64,000 bases of DNA from Rhododendron vialii (GCF_030253575.1 NC_080564.1:2462501-2526500), one strand, 5' to 3'; counted from the stretch's first letter, positions 10,970-24,048 are shown. Numbers and translations are program-made. Notes: generated by a model not told the origin, from the letters alone.

Positions 10970-13900
10970 ATGTGGTTCGGGCCTCCTCTAAGTACAAATC
11001 TTGCGCCCAGTGCTACCCCTCCCAATGTCAAAAGATCTTCCTCAGTCAACTCTGTTGCTCTCTCAAACTTGGATGATTGTGAAAGCGATGGTTCCATTGT
11101 TCCACCACCGTAAGTTTCTTTCATTCTGCTATGTTGAGATGTCAGCTCTTGACCTTATGCCTACCTGTAAGGCATCACGGGCACTTTCCTCTCTTAGAAT
11201 AGATTGTGATGATTCTGTAATTGTACATAGGATTTGCTGCCTCAATGGCAATTCATGTAGAAGACTAAAGTTGATTTCTGTTGAATGTTATCTTTTGCAG
11301 TACATCAGCTACCCTCCAAAGGTCGGTTAGTACTGCTTCCCTCCAAAGGTCTGGTAGTACTGCTTCCCTCCAAAGGTCAGGTAGTCTGCCAGATATTGCT
11401 GGAGCTGTACCCTTTATTGAGAAATTCCAGGTGACAAGATATGCTTATGCTGATAATTATTATCAACTGTCCTATTAACCACCGCGAGGTGGGAGGTATA
11501 TAATACAAACAAAATGCTATTTTTAAAAAGTTTCAAGCACAGTTCACCTGAACCTGGAAATGACATTGAATTTTGATACACATTTCATGGACATCCTTGC
11601 ACATTTTACACATTAACCATTGCCTTAGAGCAGTTGTTAGCATTTTTCTACTCTTAATTGATTGCGACTCAAGGCTCTATTTGGTTTGTGGCTGCACATC
11701 CAAGTTTTGCTTTAGTGCTTCTGGTTACTGGTGGTTCAAAAATTTTGCCTCACTATATTCTTTTCTTTTTGGTTTGTTAGGTTGAGGGGTTTCTTAAGGC
11801 AATGCAAAAACTGAATAAATCTTTCGGGAGACACAGTTTTTTTCCCAGCATGTCCCTGGGCGCTCAAGTGCCGGAAAAATTCACAATTGAGGATATGTTG
11901 TGTTACCAAAAGGTGACTAGAAACTAAAAGTTTGATGAGACTTTGCTGTATTGTTGCTTATATTAACTGAAATTGAACTTGCATCTTTCAACAGGATCCT
12001 ATACCAACTTCAGTCCTAAAGATAAACAATGACCTAGTAAAACTGGCAGTTAAACTATTTAAGCATATTTTGAAGTACATGGGCGTTGATTCACCCGATG
12101 AAGTAAGCTTAGACGAACGTATTGAGCTTGTTGGGCAACTGTACAAGCAGGGTTTGAAGAATTCTGAGCTGAGAGATGAACTTTTTGCGCAAATTTTAAA
12201 GCAGACAAGGAATAATCCTGACAAGTATGCATTTAACCTACTCTAGGCATTGATGCATTCTTTATGCTTCATCTATTTTTATACTAAGTGCTTTCCTTTA
12301 ATTGTCGCTTTTGGAAAACAGGCAATATTCAATTAGAGCGTGGGAGTTAATGTATTTATGTGCGTCATGTATGCCTCCTAGCACGGATATTGGCGGATTT
12401 TTAACAGAATATGTTCGCAATGAGGCAGAGGGTGCGAATAGTGATCCAGATATCCAAGTCCTTGCGTTGAGCACCTTGAATACATTGAAGATTTCCTGTA
12501 ATGCTGGACCAAGGCAAAAAATACCTGGCCGTGACGAGATTAAAGCACTTTTGATTGGTAAACAGTTGAACACTACAGTTTTTTTCTTGGATGAAACTTT
12601 TGAAGAAATTACATATGGGATCTCGACGACTGTGGCTGATGCTGTTGAGGTACTATTGGACTTTTCCTTTTGCATGTGTTGATACATACATGATAAGGAG
12701 AGGTTAGAAATATAATGAGAAGTAAAATATTTAATGGGGGCAAACCAGTATGTTCAGGCATTTTATGCAAGTACCACGGAAACAAATTCTGAACGAAGTT
12801 CATAGATTCGTGGCCTCAGCCTGGTTGTTGAGAGTCTCCCTTTCTCAATCCCATGAAGTAGGAGATTAAAAGAAACTGCATGAATCTCACTGTGGAAGCT
12901 ACTTTTTGTCAGATTGATCAACAAGACAGTGGGGAATCTTGTTAGTCCTCGGTCTTAAACTCCATTGGATGGACATTTAGTCAATGCTTCCTAGACTTAA
13001 TCGAAAGGAATATTTCAATGATCAGAGTAGCAAAATAATAAATTCTAACTAGAGAACCGTCCTCTATTAGTTTCAGAATCCTAAATGTTTCACTAGCTTG
13101 ATAATTACATTAATTGGATGAGAGAATTTGGAAAAGAATGATTTGTCCAAATTGCTAGCAGAATTATCTGGTGTTTGAAAAATTCTTCACAATGTCTTCG
13201 ATAGAGAGGTTTCAGCTATCATTTTGGCTATTGCTTACTAGGCAATGACTTTTCTTCTTGTTTCTTAGCAAAATTGATCCATGCCTGATTCCTTTAGTGG
13301 TTTCAAAGATAATATGAGCGCATTCTGAAAGTTCAGATTGTAATTCATGGGAAAGGAGAAGATGCTTCATCAGGTCCGAATTAGTTGTATTCAAAGTTCA
13401 TACAAAACAGACTGTCCAACACTATCAGATGTGGCTGCTCAGGGAATTTTCAGGGCAATGACTGAGAATATTCACGTGCTTGCCCCTTTGCTGCTAAATT
13501 TGCTTGTGATGCATTTGCTGTGTTTTCTAAATTATGCGGGGTAGCGATTTCTTACAGAGTTTCTTAGCCATGCAACTCTTGATAATATGACGCCAACTAG
13601 TTCTTTCTTTCCAAGAAAACTCTTTCCATTCGCTCATGTTGCATGCTTGTATATTTTAAGGGGCCTCCTTGATTGCTAGTTTATTGCGTGCTAGTACATT
13701 CAACTCTACATATGTCGTTATGGCCACCTTGCTTTTCCAAAATTTGGACAATCATTTGAAATATTTAAACCACAGTTTTGGGTGCATATGGTGGATTTAT
13801 ACTCTACCCTTTTTCTTTTCTTTAACCCCACTTTAGTCCGTATGCTTCAATGATATCTTCTTGTGATTTATTAGTATTGTTTAACAGCATATCCGCTTCA

Positions 13901-16900
13901 GGAGCTTGCAGGGATTATTAAATTGCAAGCATATTCAAGCTTCAGTCTATTTGAGTGCCGGAAGGTTGTTGCCGGTTCTAAATCACCAGAACCTGGAAAT
14001 GGTATTTACATTAACCATGTGTTGTGAGATTTCTTGTAGTTTACCATCCTCTTAATGACCTTAACGGAGGCGAAGGGCCTTTTGTACTTCGTGGAGAGGT
14101 TGATCATAGTAATTGCATATACTAATGTTATTCTTCCTCTCTACCATGGACATAGGCACCCTGCCAAACCACGCAAGACCATGTATATGTCCTGGTCTTT
14201 TGCTTTCTTGGAGTTCGATTTGTTCTCTTTATAGTTTGTGATTACAACCATCTTGTTACTTTTGTAACACCTTGGTTCCTAATTGAAAGTTCTTTGAAAG
14301 GTCTTCTTAATAATGTGCACTTTGATGTATACAGATGAGTATATTGGGCTGGATGACAAAAGTTACATCGGGGATCTTCTAGCTGACTTTAAGGCACCGA
14401 AAGACCCAAGTAAAGGAGACCTGATGCTCCGCAAATTGGTATTTAGAAAGAAATTTTTTCGGGAGTCAGATGAAGCTATTGGAGCCCCAGTTTTTGTATA
14501 TTTATCTTATGTTCAAGTACGTAATCTTGTTTTGATTTTGTTTTTAATTGCTTAATCACATGAAAATATTCAACAATGCATTTGAAGCTTAAATTACTTC
14601 TGACATCTGAATCATTGATTTCTGGGCGTATTCTGACAGTTGCAATATGATTATATACTGGGAAATTATCCTGTTGGAAGGGAGGATGCGGCACAGCTGG
14701 CTGCATTGCAAATTTTGGTTGAAAATGGTTATGTTGTGAGCCCTGAATCATCCGCGTTAGTATTTGTTTTTCATCTGCAAATTTCAGTTGTAACATGGTT
14801 TTGTTGTATTCACTTCTTGTCGCATATTAGCTGCAGAGTTCTTTTTCATTTATTTCGCTGTGGTGGTGTTTTTCCTCATATGTTTCTTGTCTTTGTTGCT
14901 TATGCTGAAGCCAAAATGCATTATTGATTTCAGATTGTTTCCCTTTGGCGTATATAGAAACTTACTTTTCTCTTAAATGTTACAAATTTTCAGTGATTGG
15001 GCATCACAGCTGGATCACTTTCTACCAAAGCATATTGCAGTAAATCGACCAATTCGGGAATGGGTGTCTGATATTTTATTTCGGTACCGTTCAATGGTAA
15101 GAACTAAGAACACTACTATTTTGGAATTCCATATGAATTCGTAATTCACTTTTATGAAGGTAGTGTGGAGTTTCGTTTCCTTGTTTTTCCTTTATCATTT
15201 CTGTGTGATTCAGGATCAACAAGTGCATGGTAGAACTTTCTGTTTCCTTTCATCAGAAAAAAAACCAATTTTGCCCACTGCCATATTTGACTTGTCTTTT
15301 CCAGATAGAGCCCAATACTTTTTCCTCCGTAGTGAGCGATCTCTGTGGTTCTTATTTGATTGTTAGATATCTCCTTTGAATGATTATTTTTCGGGATAGT
15401 TGCAGAATATAAGGTTTTAGATTGAATTTTGTCTCTCTGTGTAGGAAAATCTTACAAAAAACGAAGCAAGACAACAATTTCTCCGGATCTTGAGAGCACT
15501 TCCATATGGGCATTCAATTTTCTTTACCGTTCGCAAGAGCGAAGATCCCCTCGGACTCTTGCCTGGGAAGTTTACTTTGGCCATCAATAACCGTGGGGTG
15601 AGCCTTAAAATAAGATTAAGTGTTGTAGACGCATTGTAGATTTGTAGTTACTGGGCACTAGTATGATCAACGCTCAATTTTTTTAACAGGTTCATTTTTT
15701 CCGCCCCATTCCCATAGAGTATTTGCATTCTGCTGAGTTAAGGGAGATCATGCAATTCGGAAGCAGTAATACAGCTGTATTTTTCAAAATGCGAGTTGCG
15801 AATGTGTTGCAAGTCTTTCAGTTTGAAACTAAGCAGGTACTTGACACTTTCTCATGGATCCATTGATATGTCAATTCTTCACATTTGCAACTGTGGCCTT
15901 TTTTTTTTATATCATTTATGTTGTTGTATGATTTTTCTCCGTCTAATTCAGGGAGAGGAAATCTGTGCCTCTCTTAAAACCCACATAAATGATGTCATGC
16001 TACGTAGCAACTCAATAGCAAAGTCTGCTGCTAGTGTGTCAACAAATGGAGATATTTCTGATAAGTTTAGGCCTTCCAACGGTGAGGCTTATGAGAAACG
16101 CATCGAGGATTTGTCCAGAGCTCTCGAAGAATCACAAAGGGCTGCAAATCAAGTGAGCAATTTCGCTTTTGAAAACCTTGCTTATTGTTTCTTTTCGTTG
16201 TATAAGTAGTCAACCATAAAATCCTCGAAATGGTCCTGAAATAAAACTGTTGTATAAGTAGTCAACTGTAGTAAATATTCAATCGTTGTAATAATAAGAC
16301 CAATAGATATACAATTAGGTACCAGTATTCCCGGTGAAGTAACCAGATTTTTACAACTGAAAAAAGTGCCGCGCTATACGTTGTAAAAGGGAGTTAGGTG
16401 ATGTCAGAATATCTCATGGAATTTGCACTTGACAATAGTTTGGGTATGCTTGCAGTTGTTGGAAGAGCAACGTGAGAAACAAAAGCAAGAAGCGAAACTG
16501 CAAGAAGAATTGGAAAGCCTGAAAGGTGTTTTGAGATCCGAGGAGGAAAACTTAATGGAAGTTACTAGTGATCGCGACAAACTCAGATCTTTGTGTGATC
16601 AAAAAGATTCGGCACTGCAGGTGACTGACTATGCTTTTGAAATTAGTTATCCAATAGTTGCTCATTTACTTACTTGTACTAGTGTTTTGGTACTTATCAG
16701 GCTGCTTTATCTGAGAAACGGAACATGGAAGAGAAGTTGACAACGCGTAGTACTAGGGTGTTTGAGAGTAACGCCAGCAAGGAGCTAGTTGAAGTAAATA
16801 AAAAGGTATACTTGTTATTGCACTCCCATTGCCTCTTATTCTTAGTCTTCTATTCCATTCTGGAATCTGGACAATTTTTTTCTGACTTAAATTAGTCTTA

Positions 16901-19900
16901 AAAGTAGGGATTTAAGGGGCAATGTTGGGAATCTGATTGCACTCGACTTGTATTACATGTAATGTCCACTTAGACGGTTGTAAGTCCTAAAATAGACGAA
17001 CAAAAAGGATAGAGGGTGTACATCGTGTTGTAGTCAACTGAATTGTAGGTACGTAGACAGTTTCTTTCTAGGTAGCTACGTGAAAATTCATTGAAAAAAG
17101 GATCAACATTATGTACAAAGGGGTAAAAACTCAACTGTGCTTAGTTTCAAAACAACTTTCACGGCTATTAGGTGCTGTTAGAATTTCTAAGGAACTTCAG
17201 CAATCTGGGTATGCAAATGCAGTTATTGGAAGAACGACGTGAGACACAAAAGCGAGAAGCGAAACTTGAAGAAGAATTGGAGGGCTTGAAAGCCATTTTG
17301 AGATCCGAGAAGCAAAACTTAATGGAAGTTACTAGTGATCGCGACAAACTCAGATCTTTGTGTGATCGTAAAGATTCGGCACTTCAGGTGACTGGCTATG
17401 CTTTTGAAATTAGTTTCCCTATAGTTGCTCATTTTCACTTACTATGTAGTGTTTTGGTACTTATAGGCTGCTTTATCGGAGAAACAGAGCATGGAAGCGA
17501 GGTTGGCAACGCGTGGTAGTAATACAGTGTTTGAGAGTGCTGCCAAAAAGGAGCTAATTGAAGAAAATAACAAGGTATACTTGTTAGAATTCTACTCCCT
17601 CTGTCTCCCATGCTTAGTCTTCTATTCCATTTTAGAATGTCACAAAATATTAGTCTTTTCGGAAGAGTCAAAAGAAAAAGTGTGTAGATTCCAAATCTAA
17701 CCTTCATAAAGGTAGTTTTAAAAGTGGGGATTTAAGGAGCAATTTTGGGAATCAAATCCGACTTGCCTTGTCTTACATGTATGTCCCTTTAAACAGTTGA
17801 AGTCCCAAAATAGACTAACAAAAAGGGACAGAGGGAGTATGTCATATTGTAGTCAACTCAAATCCAGGTAAATGGCTTCTTTCTAGGTAGCTAATGAGAA
17901 TCCATTGAAAAAGGATCAACGTTATTTACATGCAAAAGGGGCAAACCCTCAACTGCTTGACAAAAGAGGTTCTACAAAACACTACCATGGCCAAACCGAA
18001 GAACATATGTTTCTCAATTTAAAACAAAGCTAGAGCAATAATATCTCTTGCACAACCAACCATTCACCATCAACTTGACATTCCTTAAGCTCTTCTATGA
18101 CTTGTAATTCCGTGAAACTTGCACGACACCATCTAATGCCCAGTTCATCTCCTTTTTTACTCCTTTAAGTTCCTTCTTAATACGCTTCAATTGTCTGATT
18201 CAATCCGTTAGTTTCGAAATATCTTTCAAGGCTATTCATTTGCTTAATTATTGTTCAGAAAGTCTTCGGATTATAACTGATAACTATTGCTTTCCTTATG
18301 ATTGTTTATGCCTAGGTTTTACAAAAGATCCAAGATGAATTGAACATGTGCAAGTCAGAGTTGCGTGCATCAGAAGAAACTAGAAGAAGACTGGTTAATG
18401 AAAAAAAAATGTTGGAAGAAAGAATTGTCAGCCTTGAAAGGCAGAAAGCTGAGGAGGTAATAATTGGAATCTTTGCTTTCTAAAACAAACCTAGGCCAAT
18501 TTTTGCTTGGAGAAGGCTTTGATGTCCCCATGGCCCTGGAATGCAGGTGGAAATTCTTCAGGAAAGCTTTGAACAAGATAGCAAGGCCACTAACCTTCAA
18601 GTTTCTGAACTTATAACAAAGCTGGAAGAGGTTACACAAGCTTTGGCTATGACACAATCGAGTCTTGCGACCAAAGAGAAAGAACTTTCCTCTTTGAAAA
18701 ATGATTACAAGGAACTTGAGGAACTCAGAGAAATGAAAAAGGTGGTGATGGTGATCTCATGCTAAATTCTTCAGTATTTTGCTAGTTTTAGGGGATATGG
18801 TTTTATTCCTTATCTATTGTAGACATATGACTGTATTTGTTTCGGTTTGTAGATAAATATCTTAAATTTTTTACTGAAGGGTTCTTGGTTTTAGGACATT
18901 GATCGAAAGAATGAGTCAACTTCAGCGCTCTTGATGATGCAAGGTGCACAATTAGCTGAATTAGAAACACTCTATAGGGAAGAACAAGTCCTCAGGAAAC
19001 AATATTTCAATACAATAGAAGGTAGAATATTCCCCTTTATTTTCCCACCGGTATGAAGGAAACTTTATTGTTGGGTTTGATTTCCCACCTTAAATCATCG
19101 TAATCTTATTGTCACATGTTTATAATTTGAAAGATTCAACTTTCTTATCCAATGCTTGTATTCACCATTGAATTTTTTTTGCACACGTCAGACATGAAAG
19201 GCAAAATTAGAGTCTTTTGTCGATTAAGGCCTCTTTCTGACAAGGAGATTGCTCAAAAAGAAAGAAACGTGCTTCAAACTATAGATGAGTTCACTGTTGA
19301 GCATCAGTGGAAAGATGATATAAAACAACATTTGTATGATCGTGTTTTTGATGGCATTGCCTCCCAAGAAGATGTATTCGATGATGCAAGGGTAAGTTCA
19401 ACTAATTTGAGCGGTTTGTTGACATTTAATGTTTTTGGAATACGATATACCTACTATGTTGCAGCTTCGTAGGTTCTTCTCACATTTTTTGTAATATTAT
19501 TGGATTCTCATTTACCTTTTTCTGAAATATCGATGCAGTATTTGGTGCAATCTGCAGTAGATGGCTATAATGTGTGTGTGTTTGCATACGGCCAAACTGG
19601 TTCTGGAAAGACATTTACAATTTATGGCTTGGAGGATAATCCCGGGCTTACGCCACGAGCTGCATCTGAACTTTTTAGAATTCTGAAGCGGGATAGTAAA
19701 AATGTTCAATTCTCTCTAAAGGTAACAACTATATATCCCATAAATCTTTGGTAGTAGTTCAACATTGGGAAAACATACTTGTTTCATTATTTTTTATCGA
19801 TAAGCAGAACCCGTTCTTGAGTAAACACACTTGTTTGATGATCTCACAAATTTATTCACCATTTGATGCATCTTCTGTCTACCCATTAGATGCATAATTT

Positions 19901-22023
19901 TAAATCTGTACGGACACATACAAGTGGTCTGTTTATCCGGCTACCGATAAAAGCTATGGCTAGTTTTACTTTGTCTACATCATGGTTGTAAGTTAGTACA
20001 ACTAACTTAGCATTATCTTCATCAACTTGCTTTGGATAAATGTCTTACACATCAACCTGAAAATATGCAGGTATATATGGTGGAGCTATATCAAGATGTA
20101 CTAGTCGATCTTTTATTACCGAAGAGTTCAAAGCGTTTAAAATTAGATATCAAAAAAGATTCAAAGGTGATTATACGTTTTTCTCATTGGATATTGACAC
20201 TTTAATTGTATGTAAATTTGCATGTTTGACTTTTACAAACTTTTCTTCAAATTGACTATTATTGGTATATTGAAATGTGCAGGGCATGGTATCTATTGAT
20301 AATGTGACAGTAGTATCAATTTCAACACTCGACGAATTGAATAGTATCATCCGGAGAGGATCTGAACAACGACATACAAGTGGGACTTCGACGAACGAGC
20401 ATAGTTCAAGATCCCATGTAATACTTTCCATTGTCGTTGAGAGTACCAACCTTCAAACTCAATCCGTGGCTAGAGGAAAGGTATTATTTTTGGTAACACT
20501 ATATCATTTCAATGAATATGGAGACATCTACCTTGACGGGATAAGACTTAAAAGAGCTTCTCCAATAGGCTAGACAAATGAGACCTGAAAGGCATTTTTG
20601 TTAGTCTAACTTTGTGCCTTGAAACTACCTAAATGTATCGAACTTCTATATTTATATCCCTCTTTCTCTCTACCTAAAATAATAGGTTTTGGATGACTAG
20701 CTAAAATAAAGAGTAGTGTTATATACTTGCAATACTTATTTTGCTTATTCGTCTCACCATTCTAATTGTGCAGCTAAGTTTTGTGGACCTTGCCGGTTCT
20801 GAGAGAACGAAAAAGTCTGGCTCTCATGGTGTTCAACTCAAGGAAGCTCAAAGCATTAATAAATCACTTTCGGCTCTTGGCGATGTCATCAGTGCTTTAT
20901 TTTCTGGCAATCAACACATACCTTACAGGAATCACAAGTTGACAATGTTGATGAGTGATTCACTTGGTGGTAACGCTAAAACGCTGATGTTCGTGAACAT
21001 ATCCCCGGCTGAGTCGAACTTAGATGAGTCAAACAATTCTCTAACGTAAGTTCTTAATTGTTTTCCTTTGTGGTAGTTAAAACTCCCAAATTTTTCCGAT
21101 TCACTTGGTGACAATGCTAAAAACACTGATGTTCGCAAACATATCCCCGGCTGAGTCAAACTTAGATGTGGCTCACAATTGTCTAACTTGTTAGACTTTA
21201 TCCCAAATCATTTACCTAAGCCATCCAAGCTTGGTTATATATAATCTAGAGTCTACTCCATCTATTGCCAATCGGTTTTAAGTTGGACCTCTCCAAGAAA
21301 TCTTATCAAAGCTAGATCTTGGGTGACCTCGTCTCATACGGACAAGTCTCCGCTTGAGTCAATTTCCTCACCTCCTCAATTCATACAAGTACCTCCACGT
21401 GCTACCGGGCTAACGTGTCGAGTTTATCCCACATCGCTCCTCACCTCCCTGAGTTTTCCATTGAGTATCGATGCAAGGAAAGTACATTTAGTCGTAAAAT
21501 CATGAGCAATCCATTAGGAAAGCAACTGAATAGTAATTCTTCTCTTACTATGTCATTTTTATGGATAATCTTTATATTCTTACCATCACATGTTGACTCT
21601 AGCTTCAATTTCTTATATCTAACCATATCATAAACTTTCAGGCGGTTTCTGAATAATGGATATTATACATGGATTTACTAATGGGAAATTTTTTTTTTAG
21701 GAACCACATTTGTGAATTTAAATTCGACTGTTCATTATCTTATTGTACCCAAATAAGTGCATGCAATTGTCGAAATCAGCAATAGAAAATAATAAGAGGC
21801 CAAACTATGCATTTCCTTGACGTAGACCATGACGGTTCTATTGTAATATTTCAGGTACGCATCAAGAGTTCGGGCAGTCGTCAATGATCCAAAAAAGAAT
21901 GTTTCATCGAAGGAAGTACTTCGTTTGAAAAAGTTGTTGGCATATTGGAAGGAGAAGGCGGGTAGGAAGGGAGACGATGAAGATCTAGAAGAGATCAAAG
22001 AAGACCGGCTAACAGAAGAGTAA
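10970..22023 (+). CDS. KCBP: Kinesin-like calmodulin-binding protein (KCBP/ZWICHEL), MyTH4-FERM C-terminal motor
   Basis: Twenty-five exons join to 1361 codons without an internal stop: 10970-11109, 11301-11430, 11781-11912, 11995-12224, 12322-12649, 13902-14001, 14335-14516, 14640-14755, 14994-15096, 15445-15597, 15690-15836, 15952-16152, 16456-16620, 16701-16805, 17223-17387, 17467-17574, 18316-18456, 18547-18741, 18895-19021, 19192-19391, 19539-19721, 20071-20166, 20283-20480, 20774-21045, 21855-22023. Order: low-complexity N-terminus (1-90), MyTH4 (about 120-280), FERM (about 285-610), coiled coil (about 615-985), minus-end-directed motor (about 990-1310) with [16 protein letters not shown] and DLAGSE, then the calmodulin-binding helix [21 protein letters not shown] links microtubules to calcium signalling in trichome and cell-division control. 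Arabidopsis KCBP is about 1260 residues; the excess equals a duplicated 91-residue exon pair. The ATG at 10970 follows an in-frame TAG, which also forms a possible acceptor, so an upstream exon is possible. A GTAAGG donor overlaps the stop, so an alternative last exon is possible. Confidence 0.93.
11308..11382 (+). repeat. 27-bp in-frame tandem repeat in the KCBP N-terminal exon
   Basis: One partial and two full units encode [16 protein letters not shown] and STASLQRSG, followed by the start of another (SLP). The repeats sit just before the conserved [12 protein letters not shown] segment. The RSxS pattern is Ser-rich and basic. The function is unknown. Confidence 0.9.
16440..17970 (+). repeat. 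Tandem duplication of a KCBP exon pair with flanking introns
   Basis: Exons 16456-16620 and 16701-16805 (55 and 35 residues) recur as 17223-17387 and 17467-17574 (55 and 36 residues), with the same splice phases and the shared words [17 protein letters not shown] and KDSALQ. The downstream introns are also alike up to about 17130 and 17970, including the words TTTCTTTCTAGGTAGCTA and AAAAAGGATCAAC. The unit is about 765 bp. All four exons start and end in phase 0, so either pair can be skipped or both kept. Confidence 0.93.
17595..17838. mobile_element. Stowaway-like (Tc1/mariner) MITE in a KCBP intron
   Basis: Ends are CTCCCTCTGTC and its complement GACAGAGGGAG, flanked by TA on both sides. 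This is the standard plant Stowaway terminus. A more diverged copy occupies the equivalent intron at about 16822-17018 (CTCCCATTGCC to GGATAGAGGGTG), so the MITE was present before the exon-pair duplication. Confidence 0.8.
21098..21187 (+). pseudogene. Partial copy of a KCBP motor exon inside the following intron
   Basis: About 90 bp repeats the end of exon 20774-21045 (original 20958-21045: GATTCACTTGGT through TCTAAC) a short distance downstream. It has one extra base and several substitutions, and lacks a good donor at its end. It would encode part of the [13 protein letters not shown] segment if read. It is most likely a dead tandem duplication. Confidence 0.8.
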
Positions 22024-22544
22024 GGCCAATGGACGTTACCATGTGGAATACATACATCTATACATAAACATTTGTTGAAGTTGGTAAATTCTTGTTGATG
22101 GATTCTCTCACGTATAAGGAGCGATACAACAACAAACATGTCGAAAATGTTGTACCGTGTTTTTTTTTTTTCTCTCTCCGGATAATTGTTTTTCTTTTCA
22201 GAGGCCCGAGGATGGAGTGCTAGATGAGGGTAGGAGAATGTTTCACAGGAGTACTGCTGGTTGTTTGTAATAATACGTATTGATTCTTATGTATCTAATA
22301 TTTTGTCTTAGAAGGCACAAAAGCATTTTCTTTCAGCAAACATACTTTTTCCCCCCCAAGGGGGAAACTATTTCTTGCAATAATCTTCTTTTTAGCAGAT
22401 TTCTTGCAAGATTAGCTCCATGGAAAAAATGATGCAAGGAACTTGGATCTAACGTTTATCAAACTTAAGGTGGCTCTTTAGTGTTTGTAGCAGAGTTTTC
22501 AAACTGTCACTCTAAACAAAATTTGTGTTTGTATCCTAGTGAAT

Positions 22545-22934
22545 TGTTGGGTCGTGACCCGACCCTCGAATTTGCATCCCCAAGCACAAGCACGAAATCA
22601 ACCAAGCACAAACGAGAGATATTTGAGAAAATACTCCTTGTATATATTTACACACATATACAATTGAAAAAACCTCTACGGGATAGCCACAAACCGGCTT
22701 CCCCACTCCTCTCTCTCCCTCACTCCGGTGGCTCTCTGACAGTCTCTTCAGACATCTCCGAGGAGCCCCGCTCCTCCCTTTGGGCCGGAAAGCTCTCAAG
22801 CTCACACTCTCCCGCCCTCTCCCACTATCTAGACCACACACACACTGCCGAAAGGCAGTCCAAAATAGGAGAAAGGGGACCAAGGCGTTATATCCCCTAC
22901 AACACACACCCACACACTTGGGTGTACCCCAACA
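22545..22934. mobile_element. Solo-LTR-like fossil of an LTR retrotransposon
   Basis: About 390 bp begins TGTTGGGT and ends ACCCCAACA, the usual TG...CA form with short inverted ends, and is flanked by GAAT on both sides (the fifth base differs). No internal region is present. The family (Copia, Gypsy or TRIM) cannot be told. Confidence 0.5.
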
Positions 22935-23783
22935 GGAATCACATTGTGCACATCTTGTTTGGCACCATACATGAATCCACCTATTCACGCGTAGCTCGGG
23001 CTGGGGCTGGACTCGTTTAAATTTTGTTTGAGATTTATCGATTTGGAAAACAAACGAGCACGGGTCAAATTTTTCGGCTCTTTTGGTAACTGAATTAAGC
23101 TCGAGTACACTTTAAGAGCTTGAGAAGGCTGACAGAAATAAGAATATGTGTATAATGAATAGATATAGGAATAAAACATTTCGATATGTGAATTATGGTT
23201 GTCAAAAATATTAATTATTGTGTGATTAAACTGATTAACATGGTGAACATGTTTCTATACTTGGTCCACATCTCGTCTATTATTTCTTAACGTGAATCTG
23301 ATTGAGGCTTCTTTTCTCTTTGAGGTTGAGCTCGGTTCATTTATATAAATGTGATTGAGTTAGACCTTTTCAATATCAGACCAGTCGAGCTCGAGCGGGC
23401 TTAATTTTCATCGGATGGAGAGCTCGAACACCAAAAAAACTCAGCTCGACTCGGCACATATCCCTATTCAAATTACATGCCATTGTGCTACGTAAATTAC
23501 ACTACTGCGTCATTGTAAGCAAAAAGCAAAGTATGGATTGCCAAAATAAGAACCAAACTTAGACCATGCCCTCCGCAAATAGTTTTTTTTTTGGGGGTAA
23601 ATACGGCAAATAATTTTTGCTATAACGAAAATAAAAACACGAGGACAGAAAACACAATAGTTACATAATTAATCCAAACAATTCACCTAGTTCAGATTAA
23701 TAAGTACAAGAAGCAAAAAACGTAACCCTAACGATTCATCTGGTCCATAATATGGAGCTGACATCCGTTACGCTTGCGAAAAA

Positions 23784-24048
23784 GCTACGGGTACCGATCA
23801 TAAGGGTGTGCATATTGTATAGATGATGTGTGGGGCCCACTAATGGGTCCCGTACAAATGATTTGATCCGATCTGCTCGGTAATTTGAAATTTTTTTTTC
23901 CGGAAGTAAGTCTTGTGAAAAATCAGCTCTATTAAATATTTATAAGTGATTGATCCAATAGCTAAATTTTTCTCAGATCATTTGAGCGGGATCCATTAAT
24001 AAGCCCCAAACAGTACAATATTTATACGCCTATGGTCGGTACCTACAG
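23784..24048. mobile_element. Degraded MITE, related to the copies near 56.0 and 61.1 kb
   Basis: The arms GCTACGGGTACCGATCA and its imperfect complement (GGTCGGTACCTACAG) lie at the two ends. The interior has the GTGGGGCCCAC and AAAATCAGCT...ATTGATCCAAT words shared with 56018-56404 and 61136-61504. Confidence 0.5.

Noticed and set aside
22481-23020. 179-codon open frame and its antisense partner
   Set aside because: They cover the solo-LTR-like segment, are low in complexity and match no protein family.
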